A program made the position numbers and the translations under genes. The notes beneath the pieces are model-generated. The model was not told where the DNA came from. It ran no database searches and worked only from the letters and a program-made list of their open reading frames with translations. From Laguncularia racemosa (taxonomy: Eukaryota > Streptophyta > Magnoliopsida > Myrtales > Combretaceae), in the NCBI GenBank assembly GCA_037954665.1, contig JBBMOL010000192.1, positions 310,001 through 374,000 of the forward strand: a stretch of DNA of 64,000 bases. The letters are read 5' to 3'. This document shows positions 11,232 through 22,971 of the stretch, one piece after another (the first letter of the stretch is position 1; each line of letters opens with the position of its first letter).

Positions 11232-11978
11232 TTCAAGGAAGCACTTAACGAGTTGATAAAGGTTGTCCATGAAGCCGGAAAGGATTGGAGCAATCATGAA
11301 GTTGGAATGGATTGGAACAACCATTGGAAGACCCTTGCTTTTGTACAAGTTATACTGGACACGGGTTGAAGAGGGCGTGTATTTTCAAGGCACGACCGTG
11401 TATGGAGTCAAGCAAATCCACAGACAGATACACGGCTAAAGTACACGGGCGTGTATGTTGCCAGAAGTTGCACAGAAAGACATACGGTCAAAGTATACGG
11501 GCGTGTATGTTACCGGAAGTTGCATAGACAAGTACACGGCCAAAGTACACGGGCGTGTACACAGGCCGTGTATCCCCTATCGGCCAGCTTGTTCTGTTTC
11601 GTGTTTTTATGTCACTTAACTAAACTACGTCGTTTTGGACTTGTTTTTACACGAATTGTAACCCTAGTATAAAAGCTCCTAGGGTTTAGAACAACTTAGA
11701 TTAGACATCTTTGAACATTAAACACTTTTGAGAGGCACCTCTCTTGGTTCTTCAAGAACTAAATCGAACTTATCAGATTGATTTCCGTGGCGTTCATCCC
11801 GACTTATCAATCGGTCTTCCATCCCGATTGTGGCATCTTCACTTTTATACCAAGGTTCTTGTCTCGCTTATAGACAACAGGTCGCGGTTTTCCACTTTAG
11901 GTGTTTGGGCGTCTTAGGCAACGAATTTCCGAACGTATTGGTATTGGGTTTCGTCACGAGTTGGCGTGGTTCGTATCA
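11138..11978 (+). repeat. A1 3' LTR
   Basis: 841 bp, preceded by a polypurine tract (CAAGAGGAGGGGAA ending at 11137). The same minisatellite and TATA/telobox block as in the 5' LTR is present. It is followed by the AATTT duplication. Confidence 0.92.
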
Positions 11979-12275
11979 AATTTTTTTCATATCTATGGGT
12001 ATTTATTATATTTAGATGTATATATGTTTGTTGTTTTGTTATGTATTATATATTACTAATACTGCTATTATAAGTTTGTTAAGTTTATTGTCGTTATTGT
12101 TTTATTACTTTTAATATTATGCTTGTTGTTGTTATTATTGTTGGTATCGCTATCATTTGTTATTTATATAATATACAAAGCATATATAAACATATTTCAT
12201 TTATTTATTTCTTTTTAATAATGTTTTATGTAACTTTGCATATATCTTTATACAAGTAGGAAAGGCAAATCTCGA

Positions 12276-12396
12276 CATGGCACATATGCTATGACACAAT
12301 TGAACATGACATGATAAGACACGATATGGCACAACATGACATGACAACACATAATATGACTTGCTAAGGAATGACACAACATGACACAGAGTTGAC
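12276..12396. repeat. Degenerate ACATGACA short repeat
   Basis: About 120 bases in which ATGACA, CATGACA and ACACGATA variants recur with irregular spacing. It is low-complexity; no coding or RNA role is apparent. Confidence 0.5.
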
Positions 12397-13309
12397 AAGA
12401 GAACAAAACATATGAATTCACTATTCCTTTCTTATAGATATACATGCTAATAAAATCTTTTAATACCATTTTCTTTTGTCCTATAATTGCTTATTGTAAC
12501 TAATTATAGGCTTTCTTTCCTTCCTTTTATACATATTATAAATATAAGCTTATGTAATGCATATATTTGCATTTACTTATATAATTATTTATTATTATTA
12601 TCATTATCATGACCCCTTTATTATTATTATTATTATTATTTCTACTATAAGGTATAGCAAGATAGTTACTTTACTTGTAGAAATATTCTATAATCAACAT
12701 ATTCATTGGTATTGTTAATGCTATTCATTATCATTATTTTGTCAAGGTAACATTTCCAGTTTAGAGGAATGTAATCAAGGCAGATTTTTACTCGTTTATG
12801 GAATTTGTAATAATTTTCCTTTTTGGTTATGATTCTCTTTTAATGTTCTTGATAAATTTACAAATATGTGGAATGTTGTGGTAAAATTGAAGGTGTTATG
12901 ATCAACCACTCTTATATTTTAAAATTTTGTCTAGTTCTATTTGTGTGTACATATATATATATTGTCATCTCTTCATAGTTAGTTAAAGTGATTATGACTG
13001 TTAGTTACTCTCAAATTTCAATTTTTTTTTTTATCAATATTGGTGATTCATCTCATTATGGGGATGTAATTAAATGGTTATTTGTACCCACTCTCTTCAT
13101 ATCTCACCATCCTATCAATTGAGCTCCTATGTTTTCCAAAGACCTATAACCTATGCTCTATTGATTATAAACATTATTCTTATAGAGTATAAACCTAAGT
13201 TCTAATGATCCTCAACCTAAGCATCTTAATCACGAACATAAACTCTAATGAACCCTATACCCAAGTTCTATGGATTACAAGCTTATATTTTATTTATAAT
13301 AAACCTATA

Positions 13310-13324
13310 CTCTGATACCACCTA
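13310..13324 (-). other. Possible primer-binding site of another element (C)
   Basis: The minus strand reads GGTGGTATCAGAGTA, matching the initiator-Met primer pattern. An LTR would begin just to the right, near TATAATGCCTC, and continue past B1 at 34523 and perhaps past B4 at 55613. No second LTR or coding part was found, so this is tentative. Confidence 0.3.
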
Positions 13325-13595
13325 AGCTATAATGCCTCAAAACCAAGGATGTGATAACCCGCCACATGTCATTACTAAATAATCACACGTTAAGTCTCTT
13401 AACATATTTTAAATTGTAATATCTGTATATATTTATAGTATGAAATAAATTATAAAATTCTCTTATGTGCCTAAAACCAAGATTAAGCACATGCAAAACG
13501 AATTTGAAAGACGATAAAACAATGTCAATTAAACTAATTTAACAATTGCACAATTCCTCAATATTTATGAACCAATTCTTAAACAATGGTGTGAT

Positions 13596-13618
13596 CATGG
13601 TTGTCAAAATCGTGATTT
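13596..13618 (+). repeat. hAT left terminal inverted repeat
   Basis: CATGGTTGTCAAAATCGTGATTT pairs with the right end at 29921-29943 with a few mismatches. Subterminal AAAATCGCGATTTT palindromes follow at 13704-13717 and, in variant form, 13735-13748. Confidence 0.85.
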
Positions 13619-13889
13619 AAGTCGTACGATTCAACAATTTTACGAGTTTGTATATATATTTCTAGTTAACTCGCACACAAAATTGGAGAAGCAAAATCGT
13701 AATAAAATCGCGATTTTGAACAGTAAAATCATTCAAAATCGCGATTCTATTCATTTCAACCGATTCCACAAATATTTGCAATTGCAGGCTTCAGCCATCC
13801 GAATCGGATCCAAGTCCACGGTCCACTAATTAGCTGCCCTGCCCAATTAGTAAAAGGCCCCACCCAACCCAGCCCAACCGGCGACTCTT

Positions 13890-14214
13890 ACTTTTGTAGG
13901 CTTCTGTAGTAGCGCGTCCTTTGCATTTACTGGCTTGCTATTGTACATTGAAGTTCTTCAGAGTTTAGTGGAAAGAGGAGAAGAGAGACAGTGAAAACAA
14001 GAGAGGCAAGCCGAGATCCATAGTTCCACACTGAGCTGAGCTGATAGAAATTTGAAACAGAGAGCACCAAGGAGCGAGCCAGCGATCCTTCTCCTTCGTG
14101 TTACGATTGTGTATTGAACGAAATTAGAAACAGTGAGCGCTGCCGAGCAGTGATCCTTCTTGTAGCAAGCCACCGAGTTGAGATTCGTCTTCATAGACGC
14201 GAGTTTTGTATTAG
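13890..14214 (+). other. Possible 5' leader exon of the hAT transposase gene
   Basis: GC-richer than its surroundings, purine-rich, with no long frame. It ends TTAG|GTATGA at 14214, which resembles a 5' splice site. An acceptor-like TTTTTTCTTATAG|G at 16012 lies just upstream of the transposase ATG. An untranslated first exon with a long intron would fit, as in other plant hAT genes. The intervening 14215-16012 has no coding frame of interest. Confidence 0.4.
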
Positions 14215-14429
14215 GTATGACTTGTATGAATAGCAATACTTGTACAATTGTACTGTAGTGTATTGTGTGAATATTTATGCTTGTGATTGTGAATGGGTAT
14301 TTGCATTTCGTATTTATGCTTGTGAATGGGCAATACTTCTAGTGAAGATGAGTTGATGGCTTTTAAAGTCTTCAAGATGAGTTGATGGCTAAATCTCTTG
14401 AAACGGTTGACTTTTTCCAACTACATGGT

Positions 14430-14640
14430 CTTGACACACGGCTTATACACGGCTGTGCCTTTGAATAGTGTCAGTAAAACCCACGCAAATAACACACGGC
14501 CGTGTCTTAGACCATGTACTTAACCGTGTGTACTTCTGTGGATTTTCCAAGCTCAACACATGGCCGTGCCTTCAACCGTATGTGCTTCTGTGGGCGTGTT
14601 TTCTTGACACACGGCCATGCAATTTAATTACCCGGCTGTG
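14430..14640 (+). repeat. ACACGG/CGTGT-rich block inside the hAT intron
   Basis: Seven or so copies of ACACGGC(C/T)GTG(T/C) and near variants, some followed by CTTCTGTGG. The same palindromic core fills the minisatellite of family-A LTRs, but spacing and flanks differ. It may be a fragment of another LTR that landed in the transposon. Confidence 0.6.
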
Positions 14641-16037
14641 CTCTTCCCCTATTTCTTCCAAAAAGCATTTTTCTTCGTGTTTTCTTATCCGATCTCAATC
14701 CAAGTTGATATCTTCTCTCAAAATAGTGGTCCTCAGTCCTGAAACTGAAAATGTTTTTTCTTTTAAGCATAAAAAATATTCAAAATAACATCAATTTATT
14801 ACATATACCACTAGAATTCATCAGAAATATAAGTGTTAATTTGTATTTATCGGGTACTTATATAAAGACTTTCAGTTGTTAAAATTTTTTAAGTAAGCTA
14901 GCTATTTAATCTTTGAGTTTGAAAGTGGAATATGTTCCGCTCCTAAGGCTAAGTAATGGAATTCTGCTAGTTGAACCCCATCCAGTAGACTCCCTATTTC
15001 GCTCATCCCCTTCGTAAGCTCTTTGATCGGGATACTATTACCTAAACTACTCTATCATGTGAAGTTCTGGAAATTAATAATATGTTCTTACTTCTTTCTA
15101 TAACCTTGAATGATGCACAATGGACAATTAGCTTAGAGATGCAGGCCTTTTGTGATGGAAGTTTGCTCTTCCAAATTTGCTATCTTAATCATACCAATGT
15201 TGCTATTTTTTTGTGGATAAAAATACCATTGTTGGATAATCAAATAGGCACTTGACTATGCATTGCACTTGTTTAAAATTCTGAATATGAATCTTTTCCT
15301 CTATAGGAGAGTCTTTAGATAAGAGGAGGAAGTTAGGAAATTGCCTCATTGAGGCCCTTAAACTTGTTATATTTATTATTGGTAAGTTTTTTCACATCAT
15401 GTTCTCTTTCCTTTTATTTTTTACATATGTATTTTAACAGATGTCTATCTATAGAACTTGTGAAATACTGTTATCTATTAATGAAATATTTGAATAGTTC
15501 CAATATTATTGATTATGGAACAATCTAGGTGGATAATTCCTTGATGAAAAACCTTGAGCCAGTTAATCATTAGTCATTTCCAAATGTATTATGTGTTTAA
15601 ATATCAATGAAGCCAATTTCAGAGAAACTTAATCCTTCATACAAGTTGCATTTGGAGGGTTTAGGTTGAGCATGTAGTGTGCTAAGTTATATTGTTATAA
15701 TTTGGAAATGGGATTATATTACTTAGTTATAAATTTATAATATACTCATTTTTCTAGCTTTATGGTATGTAAAGCTTGTTACCCCTTATGTTTTGCTTTC
15801 CTTTTCTTGATGATGATTTAAAGAGAAACTTTATAGTTATTTTTCTTGCTATCTCTTCTAGTTTTAATTAGTAATTACTTGTTACATGAGCATGAGCAAT
15901 TTACTTTATATATGTAATTTGTAAATATGTAAAATGTAATAGTACTTTATAGTTTCTACTTTCTACCATAACTCTCTTTACTCCTTTTTTCTTTTTCTTT
16001 TTTTTCTTATAGGATTTTAATTATTGATTGAGTTAAA

Positions 16038-16904
16038 ATGTCATCTTCCAAATCATCTAGAGAGAGTTTGAAAAGGAAGATTTCACTTGGAAGTAGATTT
16101 GATGTAGGTTAGGAGCATGGAATTGATGTAGACAACAATGAGAAAAAGGTTAAATGTAAGTATTGTAATAAAGTTGTTAGTGGAGGCATTTACAGGTTCA
16201 AGAATCACTTGGGGTGTACGCGTAAAGATGTAGAGCCATGTACCAGTGTCCCGGATGATGTAAAAAATGAAATGTTAACAATGTTACTAAAAGTGGAAAA
16301 ATTATCAGAAATGAAGAGAAAGCAAATTCATGGCATTGAAGATTCTGATGATGCTGATGATGAGGTGGAGCAAATAGGGATAAACAAAAAAGAAAGGAAT
16401 TGCATGGACTTCTTTCTAAAACAAAAAAAAAAATAAAAATTGGTCAAAGTGGAACACGAGCAACGCAAGGTATAATTAACCAATTCATGAAGAAAGATTT
16501 GAGAGAAGAATGTAGCCAACAAATTGCTCATTTTTTCTATACTAGTGCAATTCCATTTAACTGTGTCAAAAATCCATAGTTTGTGAAGATGCTTCAAGTG
16601 GTTGGTCGATATGGATGTGGGCTTAAACCTCCTTCTAATCATGAGCTAAGGGTGACTTGTTTGAAGAAAGAAGTAGCTCGAACAATGAAATTACTTAATG
16701 ACTACAAAGCTGAATGGAAAAAAACAGGTTGCTCTATTATGTCTAATGCATGGACTAATAGAAAGAGGCGTTCCATATGCAATTTCTTGATTAATAACCC
16801 TAAAGGAACGGTCTTCTTATCATCTATAGATGCTTCTAATGTATCCAAGACAACCGACAAAGTTTTGGCAATGTTAGATGATATTGTGGAGATGGTTGGA
16901 GAGG
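16038..16904 (+). pseudogene. hAT transposase, N-terminal part
   Basis: A transposase binds the terminal repeats and moves the element. The ATG at 16038 begins MSSSKSSRESLKRK. A TAG near 16110 (FDVG*EHG) follows, then a BED-type zinc finger, CKYCNKVVSGGIYRFKNHL. Another stop ends this part after DFFLKQKKK (16434). From about 16583 the frame continues into the DUF659-like region: VVGRYGCGLKPPS, CSIMSNAWTNRKRRSICNF, then DDIVEMVGEEN. The gene is cut by A2 at 16904 and resumes at 27924 with NVVQVIIDNAANYKAAG, in the right order for this family. Several stops and the 11-kb insertion make it inactive. Confidence 0.88.
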
Positions 16905-16909
16905 AAAAT

Positions 16910-17652
16910 TGATGAGAGCCATGATGGGAGTCAAGCTAGAAGATGGAATGTGGATCCTCTTGAAGTGCCACTTGGATCGATCACAAGAACTCGAGCGAAA
17001 TGATTTAAGGAAGCACTTAACAGGTTGATAAAGGATATCCAAGAAGCTAGAAAAGAGTGGAGCAACCATGAGAATGACCTTGCATTTGTACAAGTCATTC
17101 AAGGAGATCGAAGCTGCCAGCCTTGACAACGCTGGCTTAAATGCTGCTGGCTTTGAACTGGTGTTGCAATTAGAGCGCGATAGAGGGACTACGTCGGCCT
17201 ACTACGCCGCTGGCCTATATACCCGGTGTACATCCTACGCCGGCTACTATGCCGCCGGCTTTCATTACCTGTTTGTTATTTTTCCGCGACTTTATTATGT
17301 TATGTCATTTTGGGCTTTTGTTTTTACGAGTTGTAAACCCTAATATAAGTTGCTAGGGTTGGAAAACAGAACATAGAACACACATACAACATTGAATAAC
17401 ACATTTTAAGAGAATTCCTCTCTTGGTTCTCCAAAGAACTTCTCTTGAACTTATTGGATTTCTTCTGTGGCATTCTACCCGACTTATCAATTGGTCTTTC
17501 ATCCCGATTGTGGCATCAATAGAACATACCAAGGTTCTTGCCTTGTCCATAGGCAACGGGTCGCGGTTCCACTTTGATTGTTTGGCATCTTGGGTTGCAA
17601 TTGCGAACGTATTGGTATTGGGTTTCGTCACACGTGGGCGTGGTTAGTATCA
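16910..17652 (+). repeat. A2 5' LTR
   Basis: 743 bp, TGATGAGAGCC to AGTATCA. In place of the ACACGG minisatellite it carries repeated GC-rich GCCGGC/GCTGGC motifs (17127-17265). Core promoter: AAACCCTAATATAAG (17335-17349) followed by CTAGGGTT. The LTR is a distinct subtype from A1, A3 and A4. Confidence 0.92.
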
Positions 17653-17655
17653 GTT

Positions 17656-18131
17656 TGGTATCAGAGCCTAGGTTTATTAAACATCAGATCGGTTTGAGAA
17701 AGGTAACATCAAAACCCTAACTCCAATCGTTTATATCAAGTTCCGTATTACCATTGCTTCGTACTCAAGTCTATAGTGTTAATTGTCTCTTGAGTAGTGT
17801 AATTTCATTCTAGCAATCTTATCACAAAAAAAAGGAACGAAAAAAAAAAAGAAGAACGAAAACAAAGGACGAAACAAAGGCAACAAAAAGGAAAGAAAAA
17901 GGAAAATTCAAGCACCTAGAGTTGTTCTTGAATTATATGGAAGAGATTGGTGTAGTTTGGGTTAGTTCCAAGAGAATTGAGAAGAGGGATTGATGAGTTG
18001 ATATCATCCTTGCTTGTGAGAATACACGAGTGATTGTGGGATATCATCCTTTGAGTGAAACACGTGAAGGAGTGAATTATGAGGCTTAATCCTATAGATT
18101 TGTGTTAGTACTAACCTTTATTGCAGGAACT
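17656..18131 (+). other. A2 primer-binding site and leader with a probable intron
   Basis: TGGTATCAGAGC at 17656-17667 matches the initiator-Met tRNA end exactly. Donor-like AAAG|GTAACATC at 17703; branch-site consensus TACTAAC at 18110-18116; acceptor TTTATTGCAG ending at 18126; gag ATG at 18132. The predicted intron is 424 nt and would remove the A-rich stretch at 17825-17905. Confidence 0.65.
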
Positions 18132-21100
18132 ATGTCACGGCACAATTCTCCTGAAGGTGAGAGGGGGAGGTTTGATGCTAGGTTAGTGATTGAGGCATTG
18201 AGGAGTGAGATGAAGAGGATGTTTCAGGAGGGAATGGAACAAATTCATGAAACGGTGGAGTAGAAATTAGAGCAATCTAAAAAAGTCTTTCCAGGGCGTA
18301 AGAGGGAGAGTTGTTCTAAGAGAGGACAGAGGGGTGGAGATGAAATTTCTGATGATGAGTTTGATGAACCTTCTATTGGGAGTTATAGAGGTTATGGTGG
18401 TAGGAATAGAGGAACTAGGGATTGGGAAGATAGAGGAGATAGGAATAGAGAGGATAATCAATTGAGTAGTATAAAGATGAAGATTTCTCCTTTCCAAGGA
18501 AAGAATGATCCCGAGGCATACTTAGAGTGGGAGAAGAAGGTAGAGATGGTGTTTGATTGTCACAATTATAATGGAAGAAAGAAAGTGAAGCTTACTGCCA
18601 TTGAGTTTTCAAATTATGCCATAGTGTGGTGGGATCAACTAATGTTAAATAGAAGAAGGAATGGCGAACCACCTATTGAGTCTTGGGAAGAGATGAAGAG
18701 GGTGATGAAGAAGAGGTTTGTTCCTGCTTATTACTATCGTGAATTGCACAACAAATTGCAAACTCTTAAGCAGGGAAGCCGAAGTGTGGATGAGTATTTC
18801 AAGGAGATGGAGGTTACTATGATTAGAGCAAATGTTGAGGAGGATAGAGAGGCTACCATGGCTAGGTTTCTTGCTGGGTTGAATAGAGAGATTCAGAATG
18901 TCATAGAATTGCAGCATTATGTGGAATTGGAAGATATGGTTCACATGGCTATAAAGGTTGAGAACCAACACGGGAGGAAAGGTAGTAGTATTGCACGGTT
19001 TCCACAGGGTGCTGGTTCATCTACTTGGAAGACTAACCATTGGAGGAAGGAAGAAAAGTCTTTACCCACCAAGCTAAAAGGAGAGCAGAAGCAAGCGGGT
19101 TCTACTCCTAGTAATCAAGGTAAACCTGATTCTTCTACTCTTAGAAATCGTGACAATAAATGTTTTAAATGCCAAGGCAGAGGCCATATTGCTAGTCAAT
19201 GTCCGAATAGATGTGTTATGATTCTGCGTGATGATGGTGAGTATGAGACTGGGGGGGATAGTGAAGTTGATGATATGCCTCCATTGGAGGATGCTAGTGA
19301 TGACGAGGAGCCTGCAGTAGGGAAGTTAGTGGCAGTAGTGAAGCGAGCTTTGAATGTGCAGGTGAAGGAAGAAAAGGAGGTGCAACGAGAGAATATCTTT
19401 CATACTAGATGTTATCTAGGTGATCATATTTGCAGTTTGATCATTGATGGGGGGAGTTGCACTAATGTGGTGAGTACTTTTATTGTTGAGAGGTTGAGAC
19501 TCAAGACTACTAAACACCCTAGCCCATATAAATTGCAGTGGCTGAATGATAGTGACGAGACTAAGGTGAGTAAGCAAGCCTTGATTGCTTTTCGCATCAG
19601 TAGGTATGAGGATGAGGTGTTATGCGATGTAGTGCCGATGCAGGAGTGTCATGTGTTGTTGGGGAGGCCATGGCAGTTTGATAGGAAGGTTGTTCATGAT
19701 GGTTTTTCTAACAAGTATACACTTGTTCACCATGGCAAAAGCTATAATCTTAAACCCTTAACACCTAAACAAGTGTATGAGGATCAGTTGCAGCTACAAC
19801 AATCTTTTGCAAAATACAAGGTGAGTGAAAAACAAAGGGAGAGTGAGAGAGTAAAAGACATAGAAAAAGAAAAAGAACACAAAAGTCAATATCAAAAGGA
19901 AAAAGAGAGGAAGGCTAGAAAGACCTTGAGAGGCCAAGTTGAAGGGGGATCAACTTTGGTGGTGAGTGAAAAGGAGAGTGCAGCCTTGCAAAAGGAGAGT
20001 TGTGTGGCAAGAGCGAGTGTCGTGAGGAGAGCGTTAGTGATGAAGCAACCTATGTTGTTGCTAGTTTTTAAGGAAACTTGTGTGAATACTAACGAAACTT
20101 TTAACTCTTTACCTAGTGTGGTTGTGTCTATTGTGCAGGACTTTGAAGATGTCTTCCCTAAGGAGATTCCAAAGGGGTTACCACCTATTCGTGGTATTGA
20201 GCACCAGATTGACCTTGTACCCGGAGCATCTATTCCAAACAAGCCAGCTTATAGGAGCAATCTAGAGGAGATAAAGGAACTTCAAAGGCAGGTTAATGAC
20301 TTGATGGAGAAAGGGTACGTGAGAGAAAGCATGAGCCCATGTGCAGTGCCTGTGATTTTGGTGCTTAAGAAGGATAGGTCATGGAGAATGTGTGTTGATT
20401 GCCGCGCCATCAACAACATCATCGTAAAGTATCGTCATCCCATTCTTCGCTTAGATGACATGTTAGATGAGTTACATGGGTCTAGTATCTTTTCCAAAAT
20501 CGATTTGAAAAGCGGATATCACCAAATTAGAATGAAAGAAGGTGATGAATGGAAAATCGCATTTAAGACAAAATATAGATTATATGAGTGGTTAGTAATG
20601 CCTTTCGGTTTAACTAACGCACCTAGTACTTTCATGAGACTTATGAACCATGTTTTGAGGACTTTTATTGGCAAAGTTGTGATTGTCTATTTTGATGATA
20701 TCCTCATTTACAGCAAGAGTTTGGAAGACTATATATCTCACTTGAGGGATGTTTTGGAAGTGCTTCGAAAGGAGCAATTATATGCTAACCTCAAAAAGTG
20801 CACTTTTTGCATAGACAAACTTGTGTTTCTTGGTTTTATTGTTAGTGCACAAGGAATACAGGTTGATGAAGAGAAGATTCGTGTGATCCAAGAATGGCTT
20901 AGTCCAACTAATGTGAGTAATGTTCGGAGTTTCCATGGACTAGCGAGCTTTTACAAGAGGTTTGTGAAGGATTTCAGCACCATTGCAGCACCACTTACTA
21001 AAGTAATCAAGAAGAACATGGGGTTCAGATGGGGAGAGCAACAAGAGAAGGCCTTTCAGACGCTTAAAAATAAGTTGACTCATGCGCCACTACTTGCTTT

Positions 21101-22940
21101 ACCTGATTTTTCTAAAACTTTTGAAATCGAGTGTGATGCTTTAGTGATAGGTATTGGAGCAGTTCTCATGCGGGAGAGGAGACCAATTGCATTATTTAGT
21201 GAGAAGCTAAGTGGGGCAACCTTGAACTACCCTACTTATGACAAGGAGCTATATGCATTGGTTCGAGTACTGGAGACTTGGCAACACTATCTTTGGCCAA
21301 AAGAGTTTGTGATCCACACTGATCATGAATCCTTGAAGTACTTGATGGGACAACATAAGCTAAACAAAAGGCATGCTTATTTGGTGGAGTTTATCGAAAC
21401 ATTTCCCTATGTCATCCACTACAAGCAAGGTAAAGAAAATGTTGTTGCTGATGCACTTTCTAGAAGGTATGCTTTTATCTCTACTCTTCGATCTAGATTG
21501 CTTGGTTTTGAGCATATTAAAGAATTGTATGCTACTGATCGAGATTTTTGTGAAGAGTATGTGCGCTGTGAGAAGAGTGGTCATGGTAAATTTTATAAGC
21601 ATGAGGGATTCTTGTTTAGGGAGAATAAACTTTGCATTCTAAATTTTTCTTTAAGAGAATTATTAGTGAGGGAGTCTCATGGAGGAGGTTTAATGGGGCA
21701 TTTTAGAGTAGCTAAAACCTTAGGGGTCGTGCAGGAAAACTTTTATTGGCCTCACATGAAACGAGATGTTGAGAGGATTTGTGAGCGATGTGTTACTTGT
21801 AAGCAAGCAAAGTCTAGAGTCCAACCTCATGGACTTTATACCCCACTTCCCATTCCTCATGAGCCGTGGGTAGACATTTCCATGGATTTTATATTAGGAT
21901 TACCCAGGTCTAGGTATGGTCGAGACTCTATTTTTGTAGTCGTTGATAGGTTTTCTAAGATGGCACATTTCATTCCTTGCCACAAAACAGATGATGCTTG
22001 CCATATTGCTAATTTGTTCTTTAGGGAAGTTGTGAGATTGCATGGTATGCCTAGAACAATCGTGTCGGATCGGGATGCTAAGTTTTTGAGCTACTTCTGG
22101 AAGACCCTATGGGCTAAGTTAGGAACTAAGTTATTGTTCTCTACTACTTGTCATCTACAGACTGATGGTCAAACAGAGGTAGTAAATCGAACCTTATCTA
22201 CTTTGTTGAGGGCTGTCATTAAAAAGAACATTAAAAGTTGGGAGGATTGTTTGCCGCATGTTGAATTTGCTTATAATTGCACAATGCATTCTGCTACTAA
22301 GTTTGCTCCTTTTGAAATTGTGTATGGTTTTAATCCACTAACTCCTTTAGATTTATCACCTCTGCCTATTTCTAAGTATGTTAATCTAGAAGGTAAGAAG
22401 AAATTAGAATTTGTTAAACAGATCCATGAGAAGGCAAGGCTAAACATTAAGCGAAGAACAGAGCAGTATATGAAACAAGCCAACAAGGGTCGTCAACAAG
22501 CTGTCTTTGAACCTGGAGACTGGGTTTGGGTTCATATGCACAAAAAGCGGTTTCCTATGCAGCGTCGATCTAAATTACTTCCTAGAGGCGATGGTGCATT
22601 TCAAATTCTTGAGCGCATCAATGATAATGCCTACAAGTTAGATTTTCCAGGTGAGTATCAAGTAAGTGCTACTATTAACGTTACTGATCCGAGTCCTTTT
22701 GATGTAGGCGACGATTTGAGGACAAATCATTTTCAAGAGGAGGGGAATGATGAGAGCCATGATGGGAGTCAAGCTAGAAGATGGAATGTGGATCCTCTTG
22801 AAGTGCCACCTGGATCGATCACAAGAACTCGAGCGAAACAATTCAAGGAAGCACTTAACAGGCTGATAAAGGATATCCATGAAGCCGGAAAAGAGTGGAG
22901 CAACCATGAGAATGACCTTGCATTTGTACAAGTCATTTAA
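18132..22940 (+). CDS. A2 gag-pol polyprotein (one early stop)
   Basis: Single frame of about 1602 codons for Gag, protease, reverse transcriptase, RNase H and integrase. ATG at 18132 begins MSRHNSPEGERG; a TAG at 18261-18263 (codon 44, where A3 has CAA) is the only stop, and the frame is then open to 22940. Approximate codons: capsid 118-330; zinc knuckle CFKCQGRGHIASQC near 343; protease IIDGGSC near 437 (DGG in place of D-T/S-G); RT with YFDDILIYS near 852; RNase H with ECDALVIG near 1000; integrase zinc domain (HGGGLMGHF, CVTC) near 1182; catalytic VVDRFSKM, VSDRDAKF and GQTEVVNR near 1270, 1312 and 1347. The last ~63 codons lie within the 3' LTR and hold PPGSITRTRAKQFKEALN. A chromovirus (perhaps CRM-like) assignment is plausible but needs an RT tree. 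Function depends on readthrough or a later start. Confidence 0.92.
22732..22747 (+). other. A2 polypurine tract
   Basis: CAAGAGGAGGGGAA directly upstream of the 3' LTR at 22748; it primes plus-strand DNA synthesis. It also codes in frame for EEGN of the polyprotein. Confidence 0.75.
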
Positions 22941-22971
22941 GCAGATCAAAGCTGCCGACCTTGACAACGTT

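Larger units (their letters stand above)
5488..11978 (+). mobile_element. A1: Ty3/gypsy LTR retrotransposon, internally deleted, with a nested solo LTR
   Basis: Two LTRs of 841 bp each (5488-6328, 11138-11978) start TGATGAGATCC and end CGTATCA. AATTT flanks both ends (5483-5487, 11979-11983), a perfect 5-bp target-site duplication. By eye the LTRs differ at about 25 of 841 positions, so it is a moderately old insertion. The internal part carries gag-protease and pol remnants, has lost the block from RT to the start of the IN core, and holds a solo family-B LTR inside gag. Confidence 0.93.
11984..13457. other. AT-rich spacer without genes
   Basis: Continuation of the spacer interrupted by A1. 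Holds simple repeats ((TTA)n near 12590-12640, (TA)n near 12950), an ACATGACA-rich patch, and a CTCTGATACCACC string at 13310 that looks like a minus-strand primer site. No coding frame of interest. Confidence 0.55.

Noticed and set aside
13890..14236. Minus-strand 92-residue frame near the hAT left end
   Set aside because: No homologue, and the region fits better as the untranslated leader exon of the transposase on the plus strand.
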